Made by a program: the position numbers and the translations under genes. DNA of 7,072 nucleotides from an uncultured bacterium (GTDB lineage: Bacteria; Armatimonadota; UBA5829; DSUL01): assembly GCA_937967775.1 (NCBI GenBank), contig CALCJH010000113.1, positions 1 through 7,072 on the forward strand, in the 5' to 3' direction. Below the pieces are notes generated by a model. That model worked only from the letters and a program-made list of their open reading frames with translations. It ran no database searches and was not told the DNA's origin. Below are positions 1 to 5,992 of the stretch, piece by piece; within the stretch, counting starts at the first letter, position 1, and every line of letters starts with the position of its first letter.

Positions 1-384
1 AAGGCTTCGGAGCTTGCCGAAGCGGCGAATGCTCTTGGCCTTCCGGGAGTCCGTTTCCGTCCGACGCATTTCATCCCCTACTTCTCCAAGTACCGCGACG
101 AGCCGTGCCAGGCGGTGCAGGCGCACATTCTGGACCGCGACGCATTCCGGCCCGTGCGGACCGGCCTTGAGCTCCTGATCCTGATCCGCAAACTCTATCC
201 CTCCAACTTCAAATTCCGCGAGCCCTCCGCCGGGGGCAAGGCGTTTTTCGACCTGCTGACCGGGACGGATAGGGTGCGGAAGATGGTGCTGGACGGAGCC
301 TCGGCGGCGGACATTGAAGCAGGCTGGCAGGAGGGGCTTCAGGACTTCGACGAACGCCGTAAAGAGCTTATCTTGTATCCGTGA
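1..384 (+). CDS. namZ: Exo-beta-N-acetylmuramidase NamZ (DUF1343), C-terminal part only
   Basis: The gene enters from the left edge; 127 codons and a TGA stop are visible. NamZ enzymes (formerly DUF1343/YbbC) remove N-acetylmuramic acid from the non-reducing end of peptidoglycan fragments, outside the cytoplasm. The visible part matches the C-terminal domain of the family as I know it: an LPGVRFRP stretch (about residues 18-25 of the fragment), then FSKY, then DRDAFRPVRTGLELL (about 45-59), a short FDLLTGT block, and an ERRKELILYP tail that resembles the usual end of these proteins. The full protein is normally around 400 residues, so roughly two thirds, including the catalytic N-terminal domain and any signal peptide, lie outside. 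An amino-sugar type SIS gene follows after 40 bases, which fits MurNAc salvage. Family assignment is by memory of motifs; catalytic competence cannot be judged from this fragment. Confidence 0.85.
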   Translation, partial: KASELAEAANALGLPGVRFRPTHFIPYFSKYRDEPCQAVQAHILDRDAFRPVRTGLELLILIRKLYPSNFKFREPSAGGKAFFDLLTGTDRVRKMVLDGASAADIEAGWQEGLQDFDERRKELILYP

Positions 385-424
385 CGGGATCCAGGAAGCC
401 GTCATCCCGGGGAGGGCCAGAGCC

Positions 425-1459
425 ATGCATCATATGTTTCAGGAGATCCTGCAGCAGCCGGCCGTGGTGGCCAACCTGCTGGACCACCAGCAGGCAGCGG
501 CCCGCGAGGTGGCGCGGCTGGTGGAGACGCGTCAGATCACGCAGATCGTCCTGGCGGCGCGCGGAACGTCCGACCATGCCGCCGTTTACGGCCAGTACCT
601 GTTCCAGATCCAGAATCATCTTGCCGCTTTTCTGGCCACTCCGTCCGTGGTCACCCTCTACAACAGCCGGCCCCGTCTGCGCAGCACCATGGTGATTGGC
701 ATCTCCCAGTCGGGACGGGCGCTAGATGTGATGGAGTATATGGCCGCGGCGCGGGAGCAGGGCAGCCCGGTGGTGGCCATCACCAACAATCCAGAATCGG
801 ACTTCGGACAGCATGCGGACATCCTCCTTGACCTGGATGCCGGTCAGGAGCACAGCGTCGCGGCCACCAAGACTTACACCGCCTCGCTTGCCGCCCTGGC
901 GCTTATCTCCGCGTGCATGTGTCAGCGGCCCGACGCCCTCCGCGCCCTGTTCACCGTACCGGAGCTGATTGCCCGAGCCGTTCAGGAGACCTCCGGGCTG
1001 GCGCAGGTGGCGGCCGAAGTGGTGGACGAAAGCGAATGCTTCGTCATCGGCCGCGGACTGAACTACTCGACGGCGCTGGAGACGGCGCTCAAGATCATGG
1101 AGACCAGCTACTCCCGGGCGCGCGCATACTCGTCCGCGGATCTGCTGCACGGTCCGGTAGCGGCGGCCCAGTCGGTGCCCTGCATCGTCTATGCACCGCG
1201 GGATGCCGCCCACCAGGCGGTGCTGGAGACGGCCGAGCGGCTTCGCGAGCTGGGCACGCGGATGATGGTCATCTCGAGCGACCGGCAGGCGCTGGCCCTT
1301 GCGGATCATCCCGTGCACGTCCAGGCCGGCGAGATGGAATTCTTGGATCCGCTGGCTCAGATCGTCGCTGGTCAGCGATTCGCATATCATCTGGCCGTCG
1401 CGCGAGGACTGGACCCGGACCATCCCCGGGGACTTACCAAGGTGACGGTGACACGCTAA
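425..1459 (+). CDS. GlmS-like tandem SIS-domain sugar isomerase/deaminase, glutaminase domain absent
   Basis: This 344-residue protein consists of two SIS (phosphosugar-binding) domains like the C-terminal half of GlmS. SIS1 shows ARGTSDHA (45-52), the phosphate-loop SQSG (94-97) and EHSVAATKTYT (142-152). SIS2 shows GRGLNYS (209-215) and LLHGP ending at P244. By alignment from memory, E226, H242 and K339 match E488, H504 and K603 of E. coli GlmS, so the aldose-ketose isomerase site looks intact. Without a glutamine amidotransferase domain the likely role is glucosamine-6-phosphate deaminase (NagB-II type) or a related AgaS/FrlB-like reaction in the cytoplasm. It is not a MurQ etherase, which is a single SIS protein with different motifs. 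ATG 425 is preferred over an upstream TTG at 314, which lies inside the preceding gene, because GGAGG at 411-415 sits 9 bases before it. ATG 434 is a possible alternative. The gene ends in tandem stops, TAA then TAG (1457-1462). Substrate is inferred. Confidence 0.85.
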   Translation: MHHMFQEILQQPAVVANLLDHQQAAAREVARLVETRQITQIVLAARGTSDHAAVYGQYLFQIQNHLAAFLATPSVVTLYNSRPRLRSTMVIGISQSGRALDVMEYMAAAREQGSPVVAITNNPESDFGQHADILLDLDAGQEHSVAATKTYTASLAALALISACMCQRPDALRALFTVPELIARAVQETSGLAQVAAEVVDESECFVIGRGLNYSTALETALKIMETSYSRARAYSSADLLHGPVAAAQSVPCIVYAPRDAAHQAVLETAERLRELGTRMMVISSDRQALALADHPVHVQAGEMEFLDPLAQIVAGQRFAYHLAVARGLDPDHPRGLTKVTVTR

Positions 1460-1469
1460 TAGGAGCAGA

Positions 1470-1474
1470 GGAGG
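1470..1474 (+). promoter_or_regulatory. Ribosome binding site deciding a non-standard start
   Basis: GGAGG within AGAGGAGGG precedes the nucleoside hydrolase reading frame. It lies 6 bases before a CTG at 1481 and 3 bases before an ATT at 1478. No ATG, GTG or TTG exists in this frame between the TAG at 1460-1462 and the conserved N-terminal motif, so this site supports CTG 1481 as the start. Confidence 0.6.
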
Positions 1475-1480
1475 GTTATT

Positions 1481-2398
1481 CTGGCTCTCAGGGTCATTCT
1501 GGATACAGACATCGGGACGGACGTTGACGACCTGTATGCGCTGGCGTTTCTGCTGGCGTCCCCGGAGCTTGATCTTTGCGGGGTAACGGTCGTTCAGGGA
1601 GATGTAAACCTGCGGGCGTCCATCGTGCTGAAACTGCTGGATGCGGCAGGCATTACGAATATACCGCTCGCGCTGGGCGCGCGGGATCCGATGCAGTTCG
1701 GAGTGCAGGCATACTGGACCGGTCAGGAGGGTCACGGTCTGGCTCTGGACCCGCCAGACCCCTCGCGGCTGGATCCGCGTCCGGCCGTCAGTTTTATCCT
1801 GGAGCGCATCGGTGAGGCGCCGGGCCGGACGGGCCTCATCACCATCGGCCCTCTGACCAACGCCGGCCTCCTTGTGAGGGACCATCCGGATGCCTTCCGG
1901 GCGTTGCAGGCTGTGAGCGTTATGGGCGGGAACTACCATCCGCCCGGAGCCAGACCGGTGACTGCCGAGCACAACTTCCGCTGCGATCCTGAGGCAGCCT
2001 CGCGTGTGCTGGCCCTTGCCCCGCGGTGCCGCCTGGTGGGGCTGAACATTACGCAACGAACCTCCCTGACGCGGGATCTCCTGAAAGAGCTGGAGAGCCT
2101 GGGGACTCCGGTCGGTGCCCTGCTGGCGCGGGCCGGGGCACACTATCTGCAGCAGACCGGCCGCGATGCCACTCCCATGCACGATTCCGTGGCGGTGGCG
2201 GCGTACTTCCGTCCGGAGCTGTTCCGGTGGGAGCGGCTGGTCCCGGCCGTGCAGACCCTGGGAGACGGGGCGGGAGTGGTCACCTTCCGGCGGGGGGACG
2301 GCGAGGGGCACAGCATACAGGTCGCGGTGGACGCGGACATCCCCGCTTTTCAGAAGCTTTTCCGCGAACGCATCCTCAGTTTCGCCGGGCGCGCCTGA
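1481..2398 (+). CDS. Inosine/uridine-preferring nucleoside hydrolase family protein, probable CTG start
   Basis: The enzyme hydrolyses the N-glycosidic bond of ribonucleosides to give base and ribose, using a bound calcium ion, probably in the cytoplasm. Numbered from CTG 1481 (305 residues, near the usual 300-330), the family landmarks are in order: DTDIGTDVDD at 8-17 (metal and ribose ligands), GPLTN at 123-127 with T126, MGG at 148-150, NFRCDPE at 165-171 and HDSVAV from H234, where the His-Asp pair matches the catalytic His and calcium Asp of known nucleoside hydrolases. The start is odd. The first standard start codon in frame is GTG 1625, which would remove the DTD motif and is very unlikely. 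CTG 1481 (or ATT 1478) behind GGAGG is the best choice, unless the sequence contains an error. It sits 21 bases after the SIS gene in the same frame. Exact nucleoside preference cannot be read, and related members act on ADP-ribose-like or other glycosides. Confidence 0.85.
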   Translation: MALRVILDTDIGTDVDDLYALAFLLASPELDLCGVTVVQGDVNLRASIVLKLLDAAGITNIPLALGARDPMQFGVQAYWTGQEGHGLALDPPDPSRLDPRPAVSFILERIGEAPGRTGLITIGPLTNAGLLVRDHPDAFRALQAVSVMGGNYHPPGARPVTAEHNFRCDPEAASRVLALAPRCRLVGLNITQRTSLTRDLLKELESLGTPVGALLARAGAHYLQQTGRDATPMHDSVAVAAYFRPELFRWERLVPAVQTLGDGAGVVTFRRGDGEGHSIQVAVDADIPAFQKLFRERILSFAGRA

Positions 2399-2421
2399 CC
2401 TGCGGGAAGGGAAAAGCCTGC

Positions 2422-2448
2422 GTGCGCGGCGAACCTTCTGTGCGCGGC
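2422..2448. repeat. Short direct repeat in the 110-base intergenic gap
   Basis: GTGCGCGGC occurs at 2422-2430 and again at 2440-2448, a period of 18 bases. CCTGCG at 2399-2404 and 2417-2422 shows the same 18-base period, though overall similarity between 18-base units is weak. The gap (2399-2508) is one of only two sizeable gaps here, so a regulator site is conceivable, but such GC-rich words recur easily by chance. I see no clear -35/-10 promoter or T-run terminator in the gap. Confidence 0.25.
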
Positions 2449-2508
2449 TGCAACCCTTTCCGGGTCCGGCTGCTCACCATCGTAAGGGATACGGCAACAG
2501 GAGCTGTC

Positions 2509-3339
2509 ATGCAAGTAGGATTTCTCACCGCGCCTTTCGGAGGCGAGCCGCTGGAGAAGGTTGTCGAATTCGCCACGAAGGCGGGGTTCGACTGTCTTGA
2601 AGTGGCCAGCGGGCCGGGCTCGAAGCATTTTGACTTTACCGCCGCCTCGGATGCGGACATCGCGGGAGTGCGGCGGCTTTTCGACGATCACAGCCTGCGC
2701 ATCAGCAGCCTGGCCTGGTATACGGATCTTGTCGCTCCGGCCACGCGTCAGGAGCGGGCGGGTCAGTTCCGGCAACTGGTTGACGCGGCTGTCAAACTCG
2801 GGGTGAATGTGGTGTGCACGCTGGGCGGGATGCCTGTGGAGGGCAAGGACCGTTTCGCCACCATCGAGGAGGATTGTCGGACCGCTTTCACCCCGCTTGT
2901 GGAGTATGCCGGGGAGAAGGGGGTGAAGGTGGCGCTGGAGAACTGGTTCGCCACCAACCTGCAGAACCTTGCGCACTTCCAGCGTATGTTCGAGGTCATC
3001 CCCCACGCCAACTATGGCTTGAATTTTGACCCCTCTCACCTTGTGCACCAGGAGATTGATTACCTGAAAGCGGTGGATCATTTCAAAGACCGCATCTTCC
3101 ACACCCACGCCAAAGATACCGAGATACGGTACTATCAGCGCGCCTGGATCGGCACGTTGAATGGCGGATGGTGGAGATACGTGATACCGGGCACGGGTGT
3201 CATTGACTGGGGGCAGTACATCGCGCATCTCCGCTTCGCCGGATACGACGGTGTCCTCTCCATCGAGCATGAGGACGGCAAGGTGGGTCGCGAACAGGGG
3301 ATGGAGATCGGTCTGAGGCACCTCAAGCAGTTCATCTGA
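2509..3339 (+). CDS. Sugar (phosphate) isomerase/epimerase, AP-endonuclease-2-like TIM barrel
   Basis: This 276-residue cytoplasmic protein belongs to the xylose isomerase-like TIM-barrel superfamily (IolE, hydroxypyruvate isomerase and ketose 3-epimerase relatives). The likely metal-binding residues stand in the expected order: E144 in the ALENW motif, D174 and H177 in NFDPSH, H198 and H200 in FHTHAKD, and E253 in SIEHED. The N-terminal strand (MQVGFLTAPF) and the GFDCLEV second strand also fit. ATG 2509 is chosen because AGGAG at 2499-2503 lies 5 bases upstream and the protein then starts exactly at the first barrel strand; the open frame further upstream is out of frame with, and overlaps, the nucleoside hydrolase. 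A 74-base gap leads to the kinase gene, suggesting that the enzyme prepares a sugar for that kinase. The residues around NGGWWRYVIPGTG (about 217-229) look like the substrate-lid region, but I cannot name the substrate. Confidence 0.85.
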   Translation: MQVGFLTAPFGGEPLEKVVEFATKAGFDCLEVASGPGSKHFDFTAASDADIAGVRRLFDDHSLRISSLAWYTDLVAPATRQERAGQFRQLVDAAVKLGVNVVCTLGGMPVEGKDRFATIEEDCRTAFTPLVEYAGEKGVKVALENWFATNLQNLAHFQRMFEVIPHANYGLNFDPSHLVHQEIDYLKAVDHFKDRIFHTHAKDTEIRYYQRAWIGTLNGGWWRYVIPGTGVIDWGQYIAHLRFAGYDGVLSIEHEDGKVGREQGMEIGLRHLKQFI

Positions 3340-3351
3340 GGATACCGGCGG

Positions 3352-3375
3352 GCGCTCCTTCGCCGGGAGGAGCGC
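3352..3375 (+). promoter_or_regulatory. Hairpin before the kinase gene
   Basis: GCGCTCCT (3352-3359) and AGGAGCGC (3368-3375) form a perfect 8-bp stem with an 8-base loop, 12 bases after the isomerase stop codon. No T-run follows, so it is not a typical intrinsic terminator. The right arm contains the Shine-Dalgarno-like GGAGGAG sequence ahead of ATG 3377. It could stabilise or separate transcript segments, or mask that ribosome binding site. The pairing is direct observation; the role is inference. Confidence 0.45.
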
Positions 3376-3376
3376 T

Positions 3377-3436
3377 ATGCCGCGCATCTTTCTGCGCTGG
3401 GAGAGAACAGCTGATGAGTCACTTCCTGGGGATTGA
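3377..3436 (+). CDS. Possible 19-residue leader peptide overlapping the kinase start
   Basis: ATG 3377 follows GGGAGGAG (3365-3372) at good spacing and opens a 19-codon frame, MPRIFLRWERTADESLPGD, that ends in TGA at 3434-3436, past the kinase start at 3414 and in another frame. Its ribosome binding site lies in the right arm of the hairpin at 3352-3375. Translation of this frame would carry ribosomes across the kinase initiation region, so it might couple or modulate kinase translation. It has no recognisable domain or amino-acid-biased attenuation run. It may be chance: a short frame with a good ribosome site is not rare in such sequence. Confidence 0.25.
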   Translation: MPRIFLRWERTADESLPGD

Positions 3437-4946
3437 CATCGGCACCGGCGGAGCACGGTGCCTGGTCATAGATGGCGATGGCCGCGTAAAGGGGTCCGCC
3501 ACGGCCGAGTATCCGCTTTCTACTCCCCGCCCTCTGTGGGCGGAGCAGCAGCCTGAAGACTGGTGGCAGGCCGTACTTCAGGCCGTTCCGGAGGCGCTCC
3601 GGAAAGCGGGAGTCAACGGGGCCGATGTGGGAGCGATCGGGCTCTCGGGCCAGATGCACGGTGCCGTCTTTCTGGACGCGGCGGGACAAGTCATCCGGCC
3701 GGCCATTCTCTGGTGCGATCAGCGCACGGCGGCCGAGTGCGAGGAGATCACCGCCCGCGCTGGCGCGGACACGGTTGCCCGCATTACCCTCAATCCCGTC
3801 CTGACAGGCTTTCAGGCTCCGAAGATCGTCTGGTTGAAGAACAACGAGCCGGATGCATTCGCCAGGATCCGGAAGGTGCTGCTGCCGAAGGATTACATAA
3901 GGTTCCGGATGACCAGGGCCTTCGCCACGGAGGTCTCGGACGCAAGCGGCACGTCGCTGCTGAACGTGCGTGAGCGGCGCTGGTCTCCTGAGATGATGGC
4001 TGCCTCCTTCGTGGAGCCGGACTGGCTGCCGGAGTGCTTCGAGTCCGTGGAGCCTTCCGCCGCCGTCAGCGCCGAAGCGGCGGAGCAGCTCGGGCTGCGC
4101 CCCGGAACGCCTGTGGTCGGCGGGGGAGGGGACCAGGCGGCCGGAGGCGTGGGCTCGGGCATCGTGGAGCCCGGTTTGGTCAGCTCCTCGCTGGGAACCT
4201 CCGGCGTGGTCTTCGCATACGCGGATGAGCCGTTCGTTGATCCGCAGATGCGCACGCACACGTTCTGCCACGCCGTGCCCGGCAAGTGGCACGTTATGGG
4301 GGTTGTGCTGTCGGCGGGGGGCTCGCTGCGGTGGTACCGTGACACCTTCTGCCGGGACTTCAAAACTCTGGCGGCTGAAAAAGGCGCGGATCCTTACGAC
4401 CTGATGACCGCGGAAGCGGCGGAGATTCCCGCCGGATGTGACGGGCTGTTCTTCCTGCCTTATCTCTCAGGAGAGCGCACTCCCTATCCCGATCCGTATG
4501 CGCGGGGGGTGTTCTTCGGCGCGACGCTAGCCCACACGCGGGCGCACTTCACAAGAGCCGTGCTCGAAGGGGTAGGGTTCGCGTTGAAGGACAGCTTCGA
4601 TATCTTGCGTTCCATCGGGGTGGATGCCACTCAGGTCCGTGTGATGGGCGGCGGGGCCCGCAGTGCCGTGTGGCGCAGGATCCTGACGGACATCGTCGGG
4701 CGGGCGCATGTCACGCTGAATGTGGACGAGGGTCCGGCGTTCGGAGTGGCCCTGCTGGCAGGGGTCTCGCAGGGAGCCTGGTCCAGCGTGCAGGAGGCCT
4801 GCCGGGCGACGCTGTCAACTGTTGAGCGGGACGAGCCGCGGGCCGAGGCGGTGGAGCGCTACGCTCCGTTGCACGCATTCTATTCATCGCTCTACGCCGC
4901 CCTGCGCGAAAGGTTCGCCGGGCTGGCCCGGCTGGCCGATGAGTGA
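3414..4946 (+). CDS. xylB: FGGY-family carbohydrate kinase, xylulokinase type
   Basis: The 510-residue protein phosphorylates a ketose, classically D-xylulose to D-xylulose 5-phosphate, with ATP in the cytoplasm. It has the FGGY two-domain layout: GIDIGTGG phosphate loop at 6-13, SGQMHG around 78-83 (M81-H82 correspond to the substrate-contacting Met-His of XylB), WCDQR at 100-104, SDASGTSLLN, then GGGGDQAAGG with D240 as the expected catalytic base, and the C-terminal ATP-site GGGARSAVWRRI from G412. Length fits the usual 480-510. The start at ATG 3414 is preceded by GGGAGAG (3399-3405). The last 8 bases overlap the permease gene, so the two are probably translationally coupled. With a nucleoside hydrolase and an isomerase upstream, the true substrate could be ribulose or another ketose rather than xylulose. 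Family is near certain; the xylB symbol is a best guess. Confidence 0.85.
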   Translation: MSHFLGIDIGTGGARCLVIDGDGRVKGSATAEYPLSTPRPLWAEQQPEDWWQAVLQAVPEALRKAGVNGADVGAIGLSGQMHGAVFLDAAGQVIRPAILWCDQRTAAECEEITARAGADTVARITLNPVLTGFQAPKIVWLKNNEPDAFARIRKVLLPKDYIRFRMTRAFATEVSDASGTSLLNVRERRWSPEMMAASFVEPDWLPECFESVEPSAAVSAEAAEQLGLRPGTPVVGGGGDQAAGGVGSGIVEPGLVSSSLGTSGVVFAYADEPFVDPQMRTHTFCHAVPGKWHVMGVVLSAGGSLRWYRDTFCRDFKTLAAEKGADPYDLMTAEAAEIPAGCDGLFFLPYLSGERTPYPDPYARGVFFGATLAHTRAHFTRAVLEGVGFALKDSFDILRSIGVDATQVRVMGGGARSAVWRRILTDIVGRAHVTLNVDEGPAFGVALLAGVSQGAWSSVQEACRATLSTVERDEPRAEAVERYAPLHAFYSSLYAALRERFAGLARLADE

Positions 4947-5964
4947 ACCAGGAGCCCGTCCGTCCAGGTTGTCCGGTGCGCGTGTGCTGGCGCTCGCGGG
5001 TGAGTTCCGTGGCGTGCTGGCGCTGGCGGCGGTCTTTCTGCTCGGCGTCCTGTTCACACCGCGTAACCTGGCCACCGGGCAGTCCATTTTCCTCACCTGG
5101 CAGACTCAGAGCGACATCCTCTTCGAATACTCGGAGTACGGGCTGCTGGCGTGCGGGATGACGCTGGTCATCCTGACGGGAGGGATAGACCTGTCGGTGG
5201 GCAGCGTGCTGGGTTTCGCGGCCACGCTGTTTGCCGTTCTGCTCATCGGCTACGGCTGGAGCGCTCCGGCGGCGTTTGCCATCGTGGCGATCACAGGCCT
5301 TGCAGCCGGGCTGGTGAATGGCGTGCTGATCGCAAGGTTCCGCATTCAGCCGTTCGTGGCCACGTTGGCGATGATGGTTGCGGCCAGGGGGGGAGCCAAG
5401 CTGCTGTCTGGCGGCATCAAGGTGCAGCCGGGCGCTCAGGAGTGGTATGCTCTTCAGGGACCGCCGCCAGATGTTTTCCGCTGGATGACATCTCCGCTGG
5501 GATGGCTCGGGCTGCAGCCGGCCACGCTGCTGTTCCTTCTGTCCATCCCGGTGATGCTGGTCGTCGTGCGCTACACCGCCTATGGCCGCCGGCTGTATGC
5601 CGTGGGAGGCAGCGAGGAAGCGGCCCGGCTCTCCGGCATCCGGGTGGGAGCCGTGAAGATCGCCGCCTACAGCCTTTGCGCGCTGTTCGCGGCCATTGCG
5701 GGAGCGGTGAACGCCTGCCGCATCCAGATCGGCGATCCTGAGGCGGGGGCCACGTACGAGCTGGACGCCATCGCCGCCGTGGTCATCGGGGGGACGTCCC
5801 TCAGCGGCGGTCAGGGCGGGATGTTCCTGACGCTGATCGGGACGCTCATCATCGCATATATCAATAAGATTCTGAGTATCAACAACGTGCCGGAGGCGTA
5901 CCGCCTCCTGGCCAAGGGGTTTATCATCGTCGCGGCCGTGCTGATCCAGCGACGCAAGCAGTAG
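4939..5964 (+). CDS. ABC sugar transporter permease, RbsC/YtfT family
   Basis: This 341-residue inner-membrane protein has the RbsC-type layout: a short polar N-terminus, a first membrane segment at about 25-39, and several further hydrophobic segments. Typical motifs are LTGGIDLSVGS from L79, YGRRLYAVGGSEEAARLSGI (EAA-like loop that docks the ATPase, around 216-235), and ELDAIAAVVIGGTSLSGG at 274-291. Such permeases import ribose, galactofuranose, xylose or similar sugars, and some relatives transport nucleosides. ATG 4939 is chosen because it creates the common ATGA-type overlap (ATGAGTGA) with the kinase stop, giving a normal length; the longer in-frame extension would run back through the kinase gene. 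A binding protein follows after 28 bases. No RbsA-like ATPase lies between kinase and permease or between permease and binding protein, which differs from the usual A-C-B order. Ligand is not readable from the permease. Confidence 0.9.
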   Translation: MSEPGARPSRLSGARVLALAGEFRGVLALAAVFLLGVLFTPRNLATGQSIFLTWQTQSDILFEYSEYGLLACGMTLVILTGGIDLSVGSVLGFAATLFAVLLIGYGWSAPAAFAIVAITGLAAGLVNGVLIARFRIQPFVATLAMMVAARGGAKLLSGGIKVQPGAQEWYALQGPPPDVFRWMTSPLGWLGLQPATLLFLLSIPVMLVVVRYTAYGRRLYAVGGSEEAARLSGIRVGAVKIAAYSLCALFAAIAGAVNACRIQIGDPEAGATYELDAIAAVVIGGTSLSGGQGGMFLTLIGTLIIAYINKILSINNVPEAYRLLAKGFIIVAAVLIQRRKQ

Positions 5965-5992
5965 GCGCGGCCGCAAGCGGGGAGAAACAGCA

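Noticed and set aside
385..409. Inverted repeat CGGGAT/ATCCCG (385-390 and 404-409) just after the namZ stop
   Set aside because: Only 6 bp with a 13-base loop and no T-run, and it directly precedes the SIS ribosome site; too weak to call a terminator or regulatory element.
314..424. Upstream TTG start at 314 for the SIS gene
   Set aside because: It would overlap the conserved C-terminus of namZ and add a non-homologous extension; GGAGG at 411-415 fits ATG 425.
722..2311. Long minus-strand open frame of 529 codons
   Set aside because: It lies opposite two strongly supported genes, is rich in Arg, Gly, His and Gln, and shows no recognisable domain; long antisense frames are expected in GC-rich coding DNA.
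2026..2508. In-frame N-terminal extension of the isomerase back to 2026
   Set aside because: The extension overlaps the nucleoside hydrolase out of frame and has no fold; ATG 2509 has a good ribosome site and begins at the first barrel strand.
2350..4292. Minus-strand open frames (2350-3456 and 3375-4292) opposite the isomerase and kinase
   Set aside because: Low-complexity-like composition, no family features, and fully covered by genes with conserved active-site residues on the other strand.
4720..4938. In-frame N-terminal extension of the permease back to 4720
   Set aside because: It runs through the conserved C-terminal part of the kinase in another frame and is Arg/Ser/Gly-rich; the overlap start at 4939 gives the normal length.
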